NCBI GenBank assembly: GCA_020025075.1
Contig: JAHHSR010000047.1
Location: 1 to 12,144 of the forward strand
Reading direction: 5' to 3'
Source: Pectinatus sp.
GTDB lineage: Bacteria > Bacillota > Negativicutes > Selenomonadales > Selenomonadaceae
DNA length: 12,144 nt
In this document: positions 1 through 7,052 of the stretch, in pieces
How positions within the stretch are numbered: the first letter of the stretch is position 1
Layout of the letters: each line of letters starts with the position of its first letter
Made by a program: the position numbers and the translations under genes
The notes under the pieces: model-generated
Databases searched by the model: none
What the model was told of the DNA's origin: nothing
The model's input: only the letters and a program-made list of their open reading frames with translations

Positions 1-31
1 TCGTCTGTCATTTGTGATTAATTTGCTAGGA

Positions 32-69
32 AATATTATTTTGATACTAAATAATATTGCTCCTTTTTC
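32..69 (+). repeat. AT-rich perfect inverted repeat followed by T-run, possible terminator of an upstream gene
   Basis: Positions 32-41 (AATATTATTT) and 49-58 (AAATAATATT) are perfect reverse complements around a 7-nt loop. AGGA (28-31) and TCCT (61-64) can add four more pairs across a 2-nt bulge, and a TTTTT run ends at 68. This could be a weak rightward terminator for a gene left of the window, or a palindromic operator upstream of iorA. The stem is almost all A/T, so the terminator reading is tentative. Confidence 0.4.
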
Positions 70-241
70 AATTTATTTTCCTATATTTATGAAGGAATTT
101 TTATAAAATAAAATGTTTATTAATATATTATTATAATGACTTCTTATATTAAGATAAAATTTGTGAATTTTTCTAATTAACGGGCAAAATTTATAATAAT
201 GATAGATTGGCTGTCAAATATTGGAAAGAGGTGCTTATCAA
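70..241 (+). promoter_or_regulatory. AT-rich leader of the iorA operon with candidate -10 boxes
   Basis: This non-coding stretch is very rich in A and T compared with the genes on either side. TATAAT occurs at 132-137 and again at 192-197. Neither has a convincing TTGACA-like -35 at 16-18 bp, so the promoter is not pinned down. The box at 192-197 would give a start site near 204 and a leader of about 38 nt before the iorA ATG. A GAGGTG Shine-Dalgarno lies at about 227-232. No small coding gene was recognised. Confidence 0.35.
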
Positions 242-1999
242 ATGAAGTTTCATTTACTTTCAGGTAATGAAGCAATAGCCCGCGGAGCTTATGAAGCTGG
301 CGTAAAGTTTTGCTCGGCTTATCCCGGGACACCCAGTACAGAAATTCTCGAAAATTTGCCGCAGTACCAAGATGTCCTGCACTGCGAATGGGCGCCCAAC
401 GAAAAAGTAGCAACAGAAGCTGCTTATGGCGCTTGCGTTGCTGGCGTACGCAGCTTATGCGCCATGAAACATGTCGGCCTCAATGTCGCTGCTGATGCCC
501 TTTTCACGGCTGCCTACAACGGCGTCAACAAAGGCATGGTTCTCATTTCAGCTGATGACCCGAGCATGCATTCATCGCAAAATGAACAGGACAACCGCTA
601 CTATGCCCGCGCCGCTAAAGTTGCTATGGTTGAACCATCTGATTCGCAAGAATGTATTGATTTTCTTAAAGAAGCGTATGAAATATCTGAAAAATTTGAT
701 ATGCCCGTCATTTTTCGGACAACGACGCGCGTTTCCCATTCCAAAAGCCTCGTTACTTTTTCTGAACGCATCGAGCAGGAAGTGCCGTCATATAAACGTA
801 ATACCAAAAAATATGTCTGCGCACCAGCTAATGCCTATCAAAATCACCCTAAAGTAGAAAAAAATCTAAAAGCGCTTGAAGAATATGGCAATACCTGCAA
901 GATAAATAAGATGGAATTAAACGGAACGCGTATCGGCGTAATCACAGCCTCCATAGCCTATGAATACGCCAAAGACGTCTTCCCGGAAGATGCTTCTTTC
1001 CTCAAATTGGGACTCACCAATCCACTTCCCATGCAGTTAATCCGCAGCTTTGCCGCTAAAGTTGACAAGCTTTATATTGTCGAAGAGCTAGAAGGCTTTA
1101 TGGAAGAACAAATAAAAGCTGCCGGCATCCCCTGCATCGGCAAAGAACTAATCAGTAATATGTATGAACTCAATCCACAGCGCCTCGAAAAAATGCTCTT
1201 TGGCAAAGAAGCACCTACTAAAGAAATAGGTATTGAAGCCGTTTCCCGTCCGCCAGCACTCTGCCCAGGCTGTCCGCATCGCGGCTTTTTCTATGTTATG
1301 TCCAAGGGGCATGATTTTGTCGTCACTGGCGATATTGGCTGCTATACCTTAGGAGCAGCGCCTCCTTTGAGTGCTGTCGATACCTGCCTTTGCATGGGCG
1401 GCGGCTTTTCGATGGGAATGGGCATAGCCAAAGCTTTCAACCTCACAGGGCAAAAGGACAAAAAAGTCTTCGGCGTCGTTGGCGATTCTACTTTCTTTCA
1501 TAGCGGCATGACTGGCGCAGCTGAAATAATTTACAATAAAGGTCATATGATTCCAGTCGTCCTTGATAATTCGATTACAGGCATGACTGGCCATCAAGAA
1601 AACCCCGGCACAGGGTTCACGCTTGAAGGTGAAATAGCAGTAGCAATAAAAATTGAAGATGTCTTAAAATCTTTCGGCTATAAAAATATCATCATCGTTG
1701 ACCCACAAAATTTAAAAGCCATGCAAAAAGCCGTCGATGATGCATTAGCCTCAGAAGAACCCGCAGCAATAATAGCTCGCCGTCCTTGCCTTCTTATCAA
1801 GCGCATCAAACACGATATTGGACAATGCAGCGTTAATGCCGACAAATGCATCGGTTGCCGCAAATGCTTGAGCGTAGGTTGCCCAGCAGTCTTCTTTAAA
1901 GATAAAAAATCCCATATTGACCCAATCCAATGCGTTGGGTGCACAGTATGCGCCCAAATCTGCCCAGTTGGCGCCATCACCAGGAAAGGGGATAAATAA
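242..1999 (+). CDS. iorA: Indolepyruvate ferredoxin oxidoreductase, alpha subunit (IorA)
   Basis: This is the catalytic subunit of the cytoplasmic thiamine-diphosphate enzyme that oxidatively decarboxylates aryl-2-oxoacids (indolepyruvate, phenylpyruvate) to acyl-CoA while reducing ferredoxin. From the ATG at 242 the protein has 585 residues, normal for the family. Visible motifs are CPGCPHR (341-347), GDIGCYTLG (363-371), GDSTFFHSG (414-422) and LDNSITGMTGHQ (441-452), the last three belonging to the ThDP/Mg site. At the C-terminus two [4Fe-4S] motifs follow: CIGCRKCLSVGCP (536-548) and CVGCTVCAQICP (564-575). An in-frame TTG at 221 would add 7 residues. The ATG at 242 is preferred because GAGGTG sits 9 nt before it, while nothing suitable precedes the TTG. 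iorB follows directly. The exact 2-oxoacid preference cannot be read from sequence. Confidence 0.95.
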   Translation: MKFHLLSGNEAIARGAYEAGVKFCSAYPGTPSTEILENLPQYQDVLHCEWAPNEKVATEAAYGACVAGVRSLCAMKHVGLNVAADALFTAAYNGVNKGMVLISADDPSMHSSQNEQDNRYYARAAKVAMVEPSDSQECIDFLKEAYEISEKFDMPVIFRTTTRVSHSKSLVTFSERIEQEVPSYKRNTKKYVCAPANAYQNHPKVEKNLKALEEYGNTCKINKMELNGTRIGVITASIAYEYAKDVFPEDASFLKLGLTNPLPMQLIRSFAAKVDKLYIVEELEGFMEEQIKAAGIPCIGKELISNMYELNPQRLEKMLFGKEAPTKEIGIEAVSRPPALCPGCPHRGFFYVMSKGHDFVVTGDIGCYTLGAAPPLSAVDTCLCMGGGFSMGMGIAKAFNLTGQKDKKVFGVVGDSTFFHSGMTGAAEIIYNKGHMIPVVLDNSITGMTGHQENPGTGFTLEGEIAVAIKIEDVLKSFGYKNIIIVDPQNLKAMQKAVDDALASEEPAAIIARRPCLLIKRIKHDIGQCSVNADKCIGCRKCLSVGCPAVFFKDKKSHIDPIQCVGCTVCAQICPVGAITRKGDK

Positions 2000-2596
2000 A
2001 TGGAAAAGACAAGTGCTCTCTTAGTAGGCGTAGGAGGACAAGGCGCTATCTTAGCTGCCAAAGTTCTCGTCAATGGCCTAATGCAAAAAGGCTTTGACGT
2101 TAAAATGTCGGAAGTCCATGGTATGAGCCAGCGTGGCGGCTCTGTTTCCACTCAAGTGCATTGGGGAAAAAAGGTTTATTCCCCCGTCATTGGCGAAGGT
2201 GCTGCTGATATCATTTTGGCATTTGAAAAAATGGAAGCTGTCCGCTATGCAAAATTTTTAAAACCGGCTGGCGTTGCTGTCATCAATGACTACGAAATGC
2301 CATCTTCAACAATTGCCGCTGGACTTTGCGAATATCCGCAAGGCTGCCTCGAAGCAATGCAGAAAAACTTCAAATGCTATCCCCTTGATGCAGCAAAAAT
2401 CGCTCTTGAGCTGGGCAGTGCTAAATGCATGAATATCGTCCTATTCGGCGCAATGACCTATGCTCTGCAAATGAATAATATTGACTGGGAAAAAATTATT
2501 GCCGAGACGGTACCAAAAAAATTCCTCGAATTAAATCTCAAGGCATATCGTGCCGGCTATAAGGCTGCCGCTGAAAGCAATAGGGGACCGCAATGA
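2000..2596 (+). CDS. iorB: Indolepyruvate ferredoxin oxidoreductase, beta subunit (IorB)
   Basis: This 198-residue protein is the small subunit that partners IorA; the family corresponds to the gamma domain of pyruvate:ferredoxin oxidoreductase. The N-terminal glycine-rich GVGGQG (10-15) and the HGMSQRGGSV motif (40-49) are family hallmarks. Its ATG begins on the base after the iorA TAA, and the Shine-Dalgarno AGGAAAGGGG (1982-1991) lies inside the end of iorA, so the two subunits should be translationally coupled and made in equal amounts. Its stop overlaps the start of the next gene. Length is typical and no defect was seen. Confidence 0.94.
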   Translation: MEKTSALLVGVGGQGAILAAKVLVNGLMQKGFDVKMSEVHGMSQRGGSVSTQVHWGKKVYSPVIGEGAADIILAFEKMEAVRYAKFLKPAGVAVINDYEMPSSTIAAGLCEYPQGCLEAMQKNFKCYPLDAAKIALELGSAKCMNIVLFGAMTYALQMNNIDWEKIIAETVPKKFLELNLKAYRAGYKAAAESNRGPQ

Positions 2597-3930
2597 AAAA
2601 TCTAAGTGAATTATACAAGCAAAAACTGCGCACACCACAAGAAGCTGTAAAAGTTATCAAAAACGGTGATTGGGTAGATTATACGACTTGCCTAGGATTT
2701 CCTGAACTTCTCGATGAAGCCCTTGCACAAAGACGAGATGAGCTGACTGATGTCAAGGTACGCGGCAATCTGATTTTTGGCCCTATAAAAATAGTTGAAT
2801 GCGACCCGCAACGTGAACATTTTATCTATAATAGCTGGCATTGTTCAGGCTATGAAAGAAAACTCTGTGACAAAGGATTATGCAGTTTCATTCCAATGGT
2901 TTTTCGCAATCTTAGCGCCTATTACAAAAAATTTTTGAATGTCAATGTTGCAATGATAAGCGTCACTGCAATGGATAGGCATGGCTATTTCAATCTTTCA
3001 GCTGCAACTGGTGTTGCCAAGGCCATCTTGGATAAGGCCGATGTCGTCATCGTTGAAGTAAATGAACATTTGCCGCGTATTTATGGTGGTTTTGACGAAG
3101 TAATTCACATTTCTCAAGTAGACTATATAGTAGAAGGAACGCATCGTCCCTTGCCACAATTTCCCACGGCACCGCCCAAGGAAACCGATATCGCCATTGC
3201 CAACCTCATCATGCCTCAGATTCCTTCTGGAGCTACCTTGCAGCTTGGTATAGGCTCTATGCCAGATACAATCGGCCAGATGATTGCTGAATCAGACCTC
3301 AAGAATCTCGGCATGCACACCGAACTTTGCTCTGATGCCTACTATGCCCTCTACAAAGCGGGCAAGCTCACGAATAGCGAAAAGAAAATATATCGCCATA
3401 AAGGACTTACAGGTATTGTCGTAGGCTCGCAAAAACTATACGACTGGGTGTCAGAAAATCCTTGTGTTGCTGCGGCTCCTTTAAGCTATGTCAATTCCCC
3501 TGAGGTTATTTCCCAATTAGACAACATGATTTCCATCAACAATTGCATTGCTGTTGACCTCTTCGGACAAATTAGCGCTGAAAGCTCGGGCTTGCGGCAG
3601 ATAAGCGGCACAGGCGGACAGCTCGACTATCTGACAGGCGCTTTTATGTCAGAAGGCGGCAAAGCCTTCATCTGCATGACTTCAACTTTTAGCGATAAAG
3701 AGGGTACGCTGCATTCACGCATTCGGCCAACTTTTGACAAAGATATTATAACGGATCCGCGCAGTCAGGCATATTTTCTCGTCACTGAATACGGCTTGGT
3801 AAACTTAGCCGGCCGCAGTACTTGGGAAAGAGCTGAGCGCATTATTTCCGTTGCCCATCCTAACTTCCGTGAAACATTAATAAAAGAAGCAGAAAAGATG
3901 AAAATTTGGCGCCGTTCCTCTAAGCGCTAA
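2593..3930 (+). CDS. Acetyl-CoA hydrolase/transferase family acyl-CoA:carboxylate CoA-transferase
   Basis: The 445-residue protein resembles the butyryl-CoA:acetate / 4-hydroxybutyrate CoA-transferase branch of the acetyl-CoA hydrolase/transferase family. These enzymes move CoA between an acyl-CoA and a carboxylate through a glutamyl-CoA intermediate. GIGSMPD (219-225) is followed by MHTELCSDA; Glu244 is the likely catalytic glutamate by analogy with Glu238 of the Clostridium aminobutyricum enzyme. GTGGQLDYLTGA (339-350) and VTEYGLVNLAGRS (397-409) are conserved C-terminal segments. The ATG overlaps the iorB stop (ATGA), with AGGGGA just upstream. Coupling to iorAB suggests that the substrate is the acyl-CoA made by IorAB. 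That is inference: succinate, propionate, butyrate or acetate could be a donor or acceptor, and the substrate is not readable from sequence. No specific gene symbol is justified. Confidence 0.86.
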   Translation: MKNLSELYKQKLRTPQEAVKVIKNGDWVDYTTCLGFPELLDEALAQRRDELTDVKVRGNLIFGPIKIVECDPQREHFIYNSWHCSGYERKLCDKGLCSFIPMVFRNLSAYYKKFLNVNVAMISVTAMDRHGYFNLSAATGVAKAILDKADVVIVEVNEHLPRIYGGFDEVIHISQVDYIVEGTHRPLPQFPTAPPKETDIAIANLIMPQIPSGATLQLGIGSMPDTIGQMIAESDLKNLGMHTELCSDAYYALYKAGKLTNSEKKIYRHKGLTGIVVGSQKLYDWVSENPCVAAAPLSYVNSPEVISQLDNMISINNCIAVDLFGQISAESSGLRQISGTGGQLDYLTGAFMSEGGKAFICMTSTFSDKEGTLHSRIRPTFDKDIITDPRSQAYFLVTEYGLVNLAGRSTWERAERIISVAHPNFRETLIKEAEKMKIWRRSSKR

Positions 3931-3963
3931 AAAAGAGCGACCATAGTGCCGCTCTCTTTTTTA
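3931..3963. terminator. Bidirectional intrinsic terminator at the end of the iorAB-CoA-transferase operon
   Basis: AGAGCG (3934-3939) pairs with CGCTCT (3950-3955), followed on the + strand by CTTTTTT and on the - strand by a run of T. It starts immediately after the CoA-transferase stop codon at 3930. In the minus-strand RNA the stem lengthens to 8 bp through a G-U wobble; in the plus-strand RNA the same position is an A-C mismatch. It can serve both converging operons. Confidence 0.75.
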
Positions 3964-3984
3964 TTCCCTTGTATTTAGAAAAAT

Positions 3985-4013
3985 AAAAGGCGATGCTAAG
4001 CATCACCTTTTTT
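3985..4013. terminator. Bidirectional intrinsic terminator downstream of rnc
   Basis: AAAAGGCGATGC (3985-3996), loop TAA, then GCATCACCTTTTTT (4000-4013). In the minus-strand RNA the stem pairs without mismatch through one U-G wobble and is followed by UUUUAUUUUU, 13 nt past the rnc stop. In the plus-strand RNA there is one C-A mismatch, but a T6 tract follows. Its main role is probably to end the fab-rnc operon, with backup for the opposing operon. Confidence 0.78.
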
Positions 4014-4026
4014 ATGGCAAACATTC

Positions 4027-4737
4027 TCAAAACAGCTCGTGCAGCTTCTTGAGCGTATTTTGCGCCGCAATGAGTTCCGCTTCTTTCTTGTTGGAACCCT
4101 GTCCCGTGCAACAAATTTCATTGTCGATGAGCGTTGCCACTTCAAAGACCTTGGCGTGGCTTGGCCCCGACTCCGACAATATCTTATATTTAACGCTCTT
4201 GCCAGACTTTTGCATCATCTCTTGCAGCAGCGATTTAAAATCCAAAAAACAATTTTTTTGGCTCAAATCTTCGAGCGGCTCCTTAAGCACGCGCATGATA
4301 TAATCACGTGCTGCCGTCCAACCTTGGTCTTCATAGACAGCTCCAACCACGGCCTCAAATGTGTCAGCGAGAATGGAAGGGCGCTGAGCACCGCCAGAGC
4401 GGCGTTCTCCCTTGCCTAAGAGCAAATAATCGCCTAGGCACAATCGGCTTGCTATCTTTGCAAGCGAAGCCTCGCAGACGACAGAAGCGCGCGCTGGTGT
4501 CATCTGCCCTTCAGGCATGGCTGGAAAATTTCTAAAAATATAAGTGCTCGTCGCTAGCTCCAAGACAGCGTCACCCAAAAATTCTAGGCGCTCGTTGTGC
4601 TTTATAGGCAGCGGCGATTCATTGACAAAAGAAGTATGCGTGAGCGCTGTCTCCAATAGCATCAGGTCATTGAACTTCAGCTGCAACAACTCTGACAATT
4701 TCAAAAGCTCCTGTTCGCGTTCTTTTGAAATACTCAT
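4027..4737 (-). CDS. rnc: Ribonuclease III
   Basis: RNase III cleaves double-stranded RNA during rRNA maturation and mRNA or sRNA turnover. With the ATG at 4737 the protein has 236 residues. The catalytic domain carries NERLEFLGD (48-56), with Glu49, Glu52 and Asp56. ADTFEA (124-129) supplies Asp125 and Glu128; together these match E. coli Glu38, Glu41, Asp45, Asp114 and Glu117. A C-terminal double-stranded-RNA-binding domain spans about 160-234, with GPSHAKVFEV and GSNKKEAELIAA. The reading frame extends upstream to a TTG at 4770, but AGAAGG sits 9 nt before the ATG at 4737, so that start is chosen. It is the last gene of the operon, 43 nt after fabF, with a hairpin in the gap. Confidence 0.95.
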   Translation of the reverse strand: MSISKEREQELLKLSELLQLKFNDLMLLETALTHTSFVNESPLPIKHNERLEFLGDAVLELATSTYIFRNFPAMPEGQMTPARASVVCEASLAKIASRLCLGDYLLLGKGERRSGGAQRPSILADTFEAVVGAVYEDQGWTAARDYIMRVLKEPLEDLSQKNCFLDFKSLLQEMMQKSGKSVKYKILSESGPSHAKVFEVATLIDNEICCTGQGSNKKEAELIAAQNTLKKLHELF

Positions 4738-4756
4738 CTCATCAAGCCTTCTAACC

Positions 4757-4782
4757 GATATTGCTGCCAAAAGAGCAATATC
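4757..4782 (-). repeat. Intercistronic hairpin between fabF and rnc
   Basis: GATATTGCT (4757-4765) and AGCAATATC (4774-4782) form a perfect 9-bp stem with an 8-nt loop. One arm overlaps the fabF stop codon. No T-run follows on the minus strand, so it is not an intrinsic terminator. It could be a processing site or an mRNA-stability element directly ahead of rnc. Confidence 0.65.
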
Positions 4783-6022
4783 ATTTCATCTTGCGCAGCA
4801 ATATGGCCGCATTGTGGCCGCCAAAGCCGAGCGAATCAGAAATTGCGACATTGACGACCTTTTGACGTGCTACATTAGGCACGTAATCAAGGTTTAGTTC
4901 TTCATCCGGTGTATTGAGATTAATCGTGGCAGGGATGAGGTCATTGTCGACGGTAAGAGCTGTGGCAATACATTCAATGCCGCCAGCCGCACCGAGCAGA
5001 TGACCAATCATTGACTTAGTCGAGCTGATGCACAATTTGTAAGCAGCATCACCAAAAGCCTTTTTGATTGCCGTTGTTTCCGTCTTTTCATTGAGCTGCG
5101 TAGATGTGCCATGCGCATTAATATAATCGACCTCATCGGGCCTTACTCCCGCATTTTCCATCAAAAGCTTAAAACAACGTGCCGGCTGAATAGCTTCTGG
5201 GTCAGGACTTGTAATATGGTATGCATCAGACGTTGCCGCATAACCAGCAAGCTCTGCATAAATCTTGGCGCCGCGTGCCTGAGCATGTTCAAGGCTTTCC
5301 AAGATTACAATACCAGCTCCTTCCCCCATAACAAAACCACTGCGGTTCTTATCAAAAGGACGTGAAGCCTTTTCTGGCTGGTCGTTCATATCAGTGCATA
5401 GGGCTTTCATTGAGGCAAAACCGGCCACAGGCAGCGGCGATATGCACGCTTCTGTGCCGCCGGCAACCATCACGTCTGCATCGCCGCGCTGAATAGCGCG
5501 CATAGCATCACCAATAGCATTGGTACCTGTTGCGCAAGCTGTAATCGGACAGCAACTTGGACCTTGCAAGCCAAAAGTTATTGATGTCTGGCCTGTTGCC
5601 ATATTGGCAATCATCATCGGTACGCAAAAAGGACTGATGCGATTAGGGCCTTTTTTCATCAGCGCATCATATTGGTCATGCATTGTGCTGATACCGCCGA
5701 TGCCCGTACCGATAAAGACGCCGATGCGCTCTTTGTTTTCCTTATCCAAATCCATCTTTGCATCTTCAAAGGCAAGACGAGTAGCCGCAATGGCAAACTG
5801 AGTATAGCGGTCCATGCGCTTAGCTTCTTTTTTATCAATGAAATCAGATGGTTCAAAATCATCTACTTGTCCAGCGATCTGTGCTTTAAATTCAGATGCG
5901 TCGAATTGGGTTATCTTGCCAATGCCAGATTTACCGGCAACCAATGCTTCCCAAAACTTCTCCTTGCCGATACCTATCGGCGAGATTGCACCTAAACCCG
6001 TTATTACAATTCGCTTTGTCAA
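4781..6022 (-). CDS. fabF: 3-oxoacyl-[acyl-carrier-protein] synthase II (FabF)
   Basis: This is the elongating condensing enzyme of type II fatty-acid synthesis, joining acyl chains to malonyl-ACP in the cytoplasm. With the TTG start at 6022 it has 413 residues, the same length as E. coli FabF. The catalytic Cys163 lies in TACATG, His304 in NAHGTST, Lys336 in SSTKS, and His341 in MIGHLLGAAG. An in-frame GTG at 6031 would add three residues, but it lies inside the Shine-Dalgarno GAGGTGG (6028-6034), which is correctly spaced only for the TTG. The resulting N-terminus (M)TKRIVITGLG fits the family. Two adjacent cysteines (157-158, in GPSCCP) just before the nucleophile are unusual. It follows the FabK-like gene by 16 nt. 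Confidence 0.95.
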   Translation of the reverse strand: MTKRIVITGLGAISPIGIGKEKFWEALVAGKSGIGKITQFDASEFKAQIAGQVDDFEPSDFIDKKEAKRMDRYTQFAIAATRLAFEDAKMDLDKENKERIGVFIGTGIGGISTMHDQYDALMKKGPNRISPFCVPMMIANMATGQTSITFGLQGPSCCPITACATGTNAIGDAMRAIQRGDADVMVAGGTEACISPLPVAGFASMKALCTDMNDQPEKASRPFDKNRSGFVMGEGAGIVILESLEHAQARGAKIYAELAGYAATSDAYHITSPDPEAIQPARCFKLLMENAGVRPDEVDYINAHGTSTQLNEKTETTAIKKAFGDAAYKLCISSTKSMIGHLLGAAGGIECIATALTVDNDLIPATINLNTPDEELNLDYVPNVARQKVVNVAISDSLGFGGHNAAILLRKMK

Positions 6023-6027
6023 AACAT

Positions 6028-6034
6028 CCACCTC
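6028..6034 (-). promoter_or_regulatory. Shine-Dalgarno that decides the TTG start of fabF
   Basis: On the minus strand GAGGTGG is followed by ATGTT and then TTG at 6022. The alternative GTG start overlaps this ribosome-binding site and has only AT-rich sequence upstream. Confidence 0.7.
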
Positions 6035-6038
6035 ACAT

Positions 6039-6983
6039 TTAATTTGCTACAGCTGCCTCATTTTGCAACCGTGCAAATATCTCTTTCACCGGCAGGATTT
6101 CTTTGATTCTATGAATATATTCACCGGCAAAAACGAGTCCCGTCTCTACATCGCCCTGCTGCGCTCTTTCAAGCGCGCGGATAATGCAGAAATTATGCTT
6201 ACAGCTTTTTAAGCAGCTATCACATTTGGCAATATGTACGGGACCTTGCAAAATCCTTTCCGAAAAAGGATTTCTCACGGCACGCCCCGGCAAGCCGACC
6301 GGGCTATGAATGACTACGATATCTTCAGGCTGTGCCTTAAGATAAAATTCCTTAAGAGCCGGTGCCGCATTCGATTCAACGCTTGCAGCAAAACGCGACC
6401 CCATTTGGACGCCATTTGCGCCTAATTTTATAAAATCAACAACATCTTGTCCTGTCAATACACCGCCTGCTGCCACGATAGGAATATCAACAGCTGCACG
6501 TATTTCAGGAATGAGCTTCTTAATAGAAATGCTCGTCCCGAGATGACCGCCTGCTTCCTTACCCTCAACGACAACAGCCGCAGCACCAAGATGTTGGGAA
6601 ATTTTCGCTAATTTTGCAGATGAGACGATAGGAACAATCGGTGTACCAGATTCCCGGCCCAAGCCGAACATGTCGCGCGAAAAACCCGCGCCAGCTACAA
6701 CAAGGTCAATTTTTTCATCAATTGCTGTCCGGATGAGCTCACTAAACTTTTTAGCCGCCACCATCACATTAATGCCGATGACCCCAGATGTCAAAGAGCG
6801 CGCCAAGCGAATTTCATAACGTAATTCGTCATTTGTCATGCCAGATGCAGCGATTAAGCCGATACCGCCTTCATTGGCGACAGCTGCTGCCAAACGGGCT
6901 GTCGAAAGCCTTATGGCCATGCCGCCTTGAATAACCGGCACCTTGGCAACTTTATCGCCAATCTTCAGCTCCGGAAGTTTCAA
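6039..6983 (-). CDS. FabK-like NAD(P)H-dependent flavin oxidoreductase / nitronate monooxygenase-family protein
   Basis: The 314-residue protein is a TIM-barrel FMN enzyme of the 2-nitropropane dioxygenase/FabK superfamily. It has VIQGGMA (17-23), VEGKEAGGHLG (139-149) with His147 where FabK has its conserved histidine, PIVAAGGV (168-175) and GVQMGSRF (191-198). Near the C-terminus it carries C-x2-C-x3-C-x4-C (Cys254, 257, 261, 266), absent from the FabK-like gene at 9044-9988, which suggests a metal or Fe-S cluster. The start is a TTG at 6983 with a strong GAGGAGG seven nt upstream. It sits between acpP and fabF, so a role in lipid metabolism is likely: a second enoyl-ACP reductase, an unsaturated-acyl enzyme or a detoxifying oxidoreductase. 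Annotation as a true nitronate monooxygenase is only family-level and unproven. Confidence 0.82.
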   Translation of the reverse strand: MKLPELKIGDKVAKVPVIQGGMAIRLSTARLAAAVANEGGIGLIAASGMTNDELRYEIRLARSLTSGVIGINVMVAAKKFSELIRTAIDEKIDLVVAGAGFSRDMFGLGRESGTPIVPIVSSAKLAKISQHLGAAAVVVEGKEAGGHLGTSISIKKLIPEIRAAVDIPIVAAGGVLTGQDVVDFIKLGANGVQMGSRFAASVESNAAPALKEFYLKAQPEDIVVIHSPVGLPGRAVRNPFSERILQGPVHIAKCDSCLKSCKHNFCIIRALERAQQGDVETGLVFAGEYIHRIKEILPVKEIFARLQNEAAVAN

Positions 6984-6990
6984 AATTAAT

Positions 6991-6997
6991 CCTCCTC
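6991..6997 (-). promoter_or_regulatory. Strong Shine-Dalgarno supporting the TTG start at 6983
   Basis: GAGGAGG on the minus strand, followed by ATTAATT and TTG. No in-frame ATG is available near the N-terminal conserved region, so the TTG start is well supported. Confidence 0.7.
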
Positions 6998-7010
6998 ACT
7001 TCGCTTACAT

Positions 7011-7041
7011 CGGCCCGAAAAAGCAAAGCTTTTCCGAGCCG
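7011..7041 (-). repeat. 14-bp intercistronic hairpin downstream of acpP
   Basis: In the minus-strand RNA, 14 consecutive pairs form around a UUU loop (7025-7027), using one U-G and one G-U wobble. In the plus-strand RNA both wobbles become mismatches, so the structure is selected in acpP-sense RNA. No U-tract follows; the next gene's Shine-Dalgarno lies about 14 nt further on. It is more likely a 3'-end stabiliser or processing element for the acpP message than a terminator. Confidence 0.7.
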
Positions 7042-7052
7042 ACTGCTCAATC

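Noticed and set aside
161..178. TTGTGAA resembling a Rex (NADH-sensing repressor) half-site upstream of iorA
   Set aside because: The second half expected after four bases (TTCACAA) is absent; chance match in an AT-rich stretch.
1678..2151. 157-residue open frame on the minus strand across the iorA/iorB junction
   Set aside because: Lies antisense over two clearly conserved genes, with no recognisable domain; a shadow of their codon pattern.
4039..4419. 126-residue plus-strand open frame over rnc
   Set aside because: Antisense to RNase III, whose catalytic and RNA-binding motifs are intact on the minus strand.
4738..4770. Longer rnc beginning at a TTG at 4770
   Set aside because: The ATG at 4737 has AGAAGG at good spacing and fits the family's N-terminus; the TTG lies within the intercistronic hairpin.
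5814..6212. 132-residue plus-strand open frame over fabF and the FabK-like gene
   Set aside because: Antisense to two conserved proteins; no domain or convincing context.
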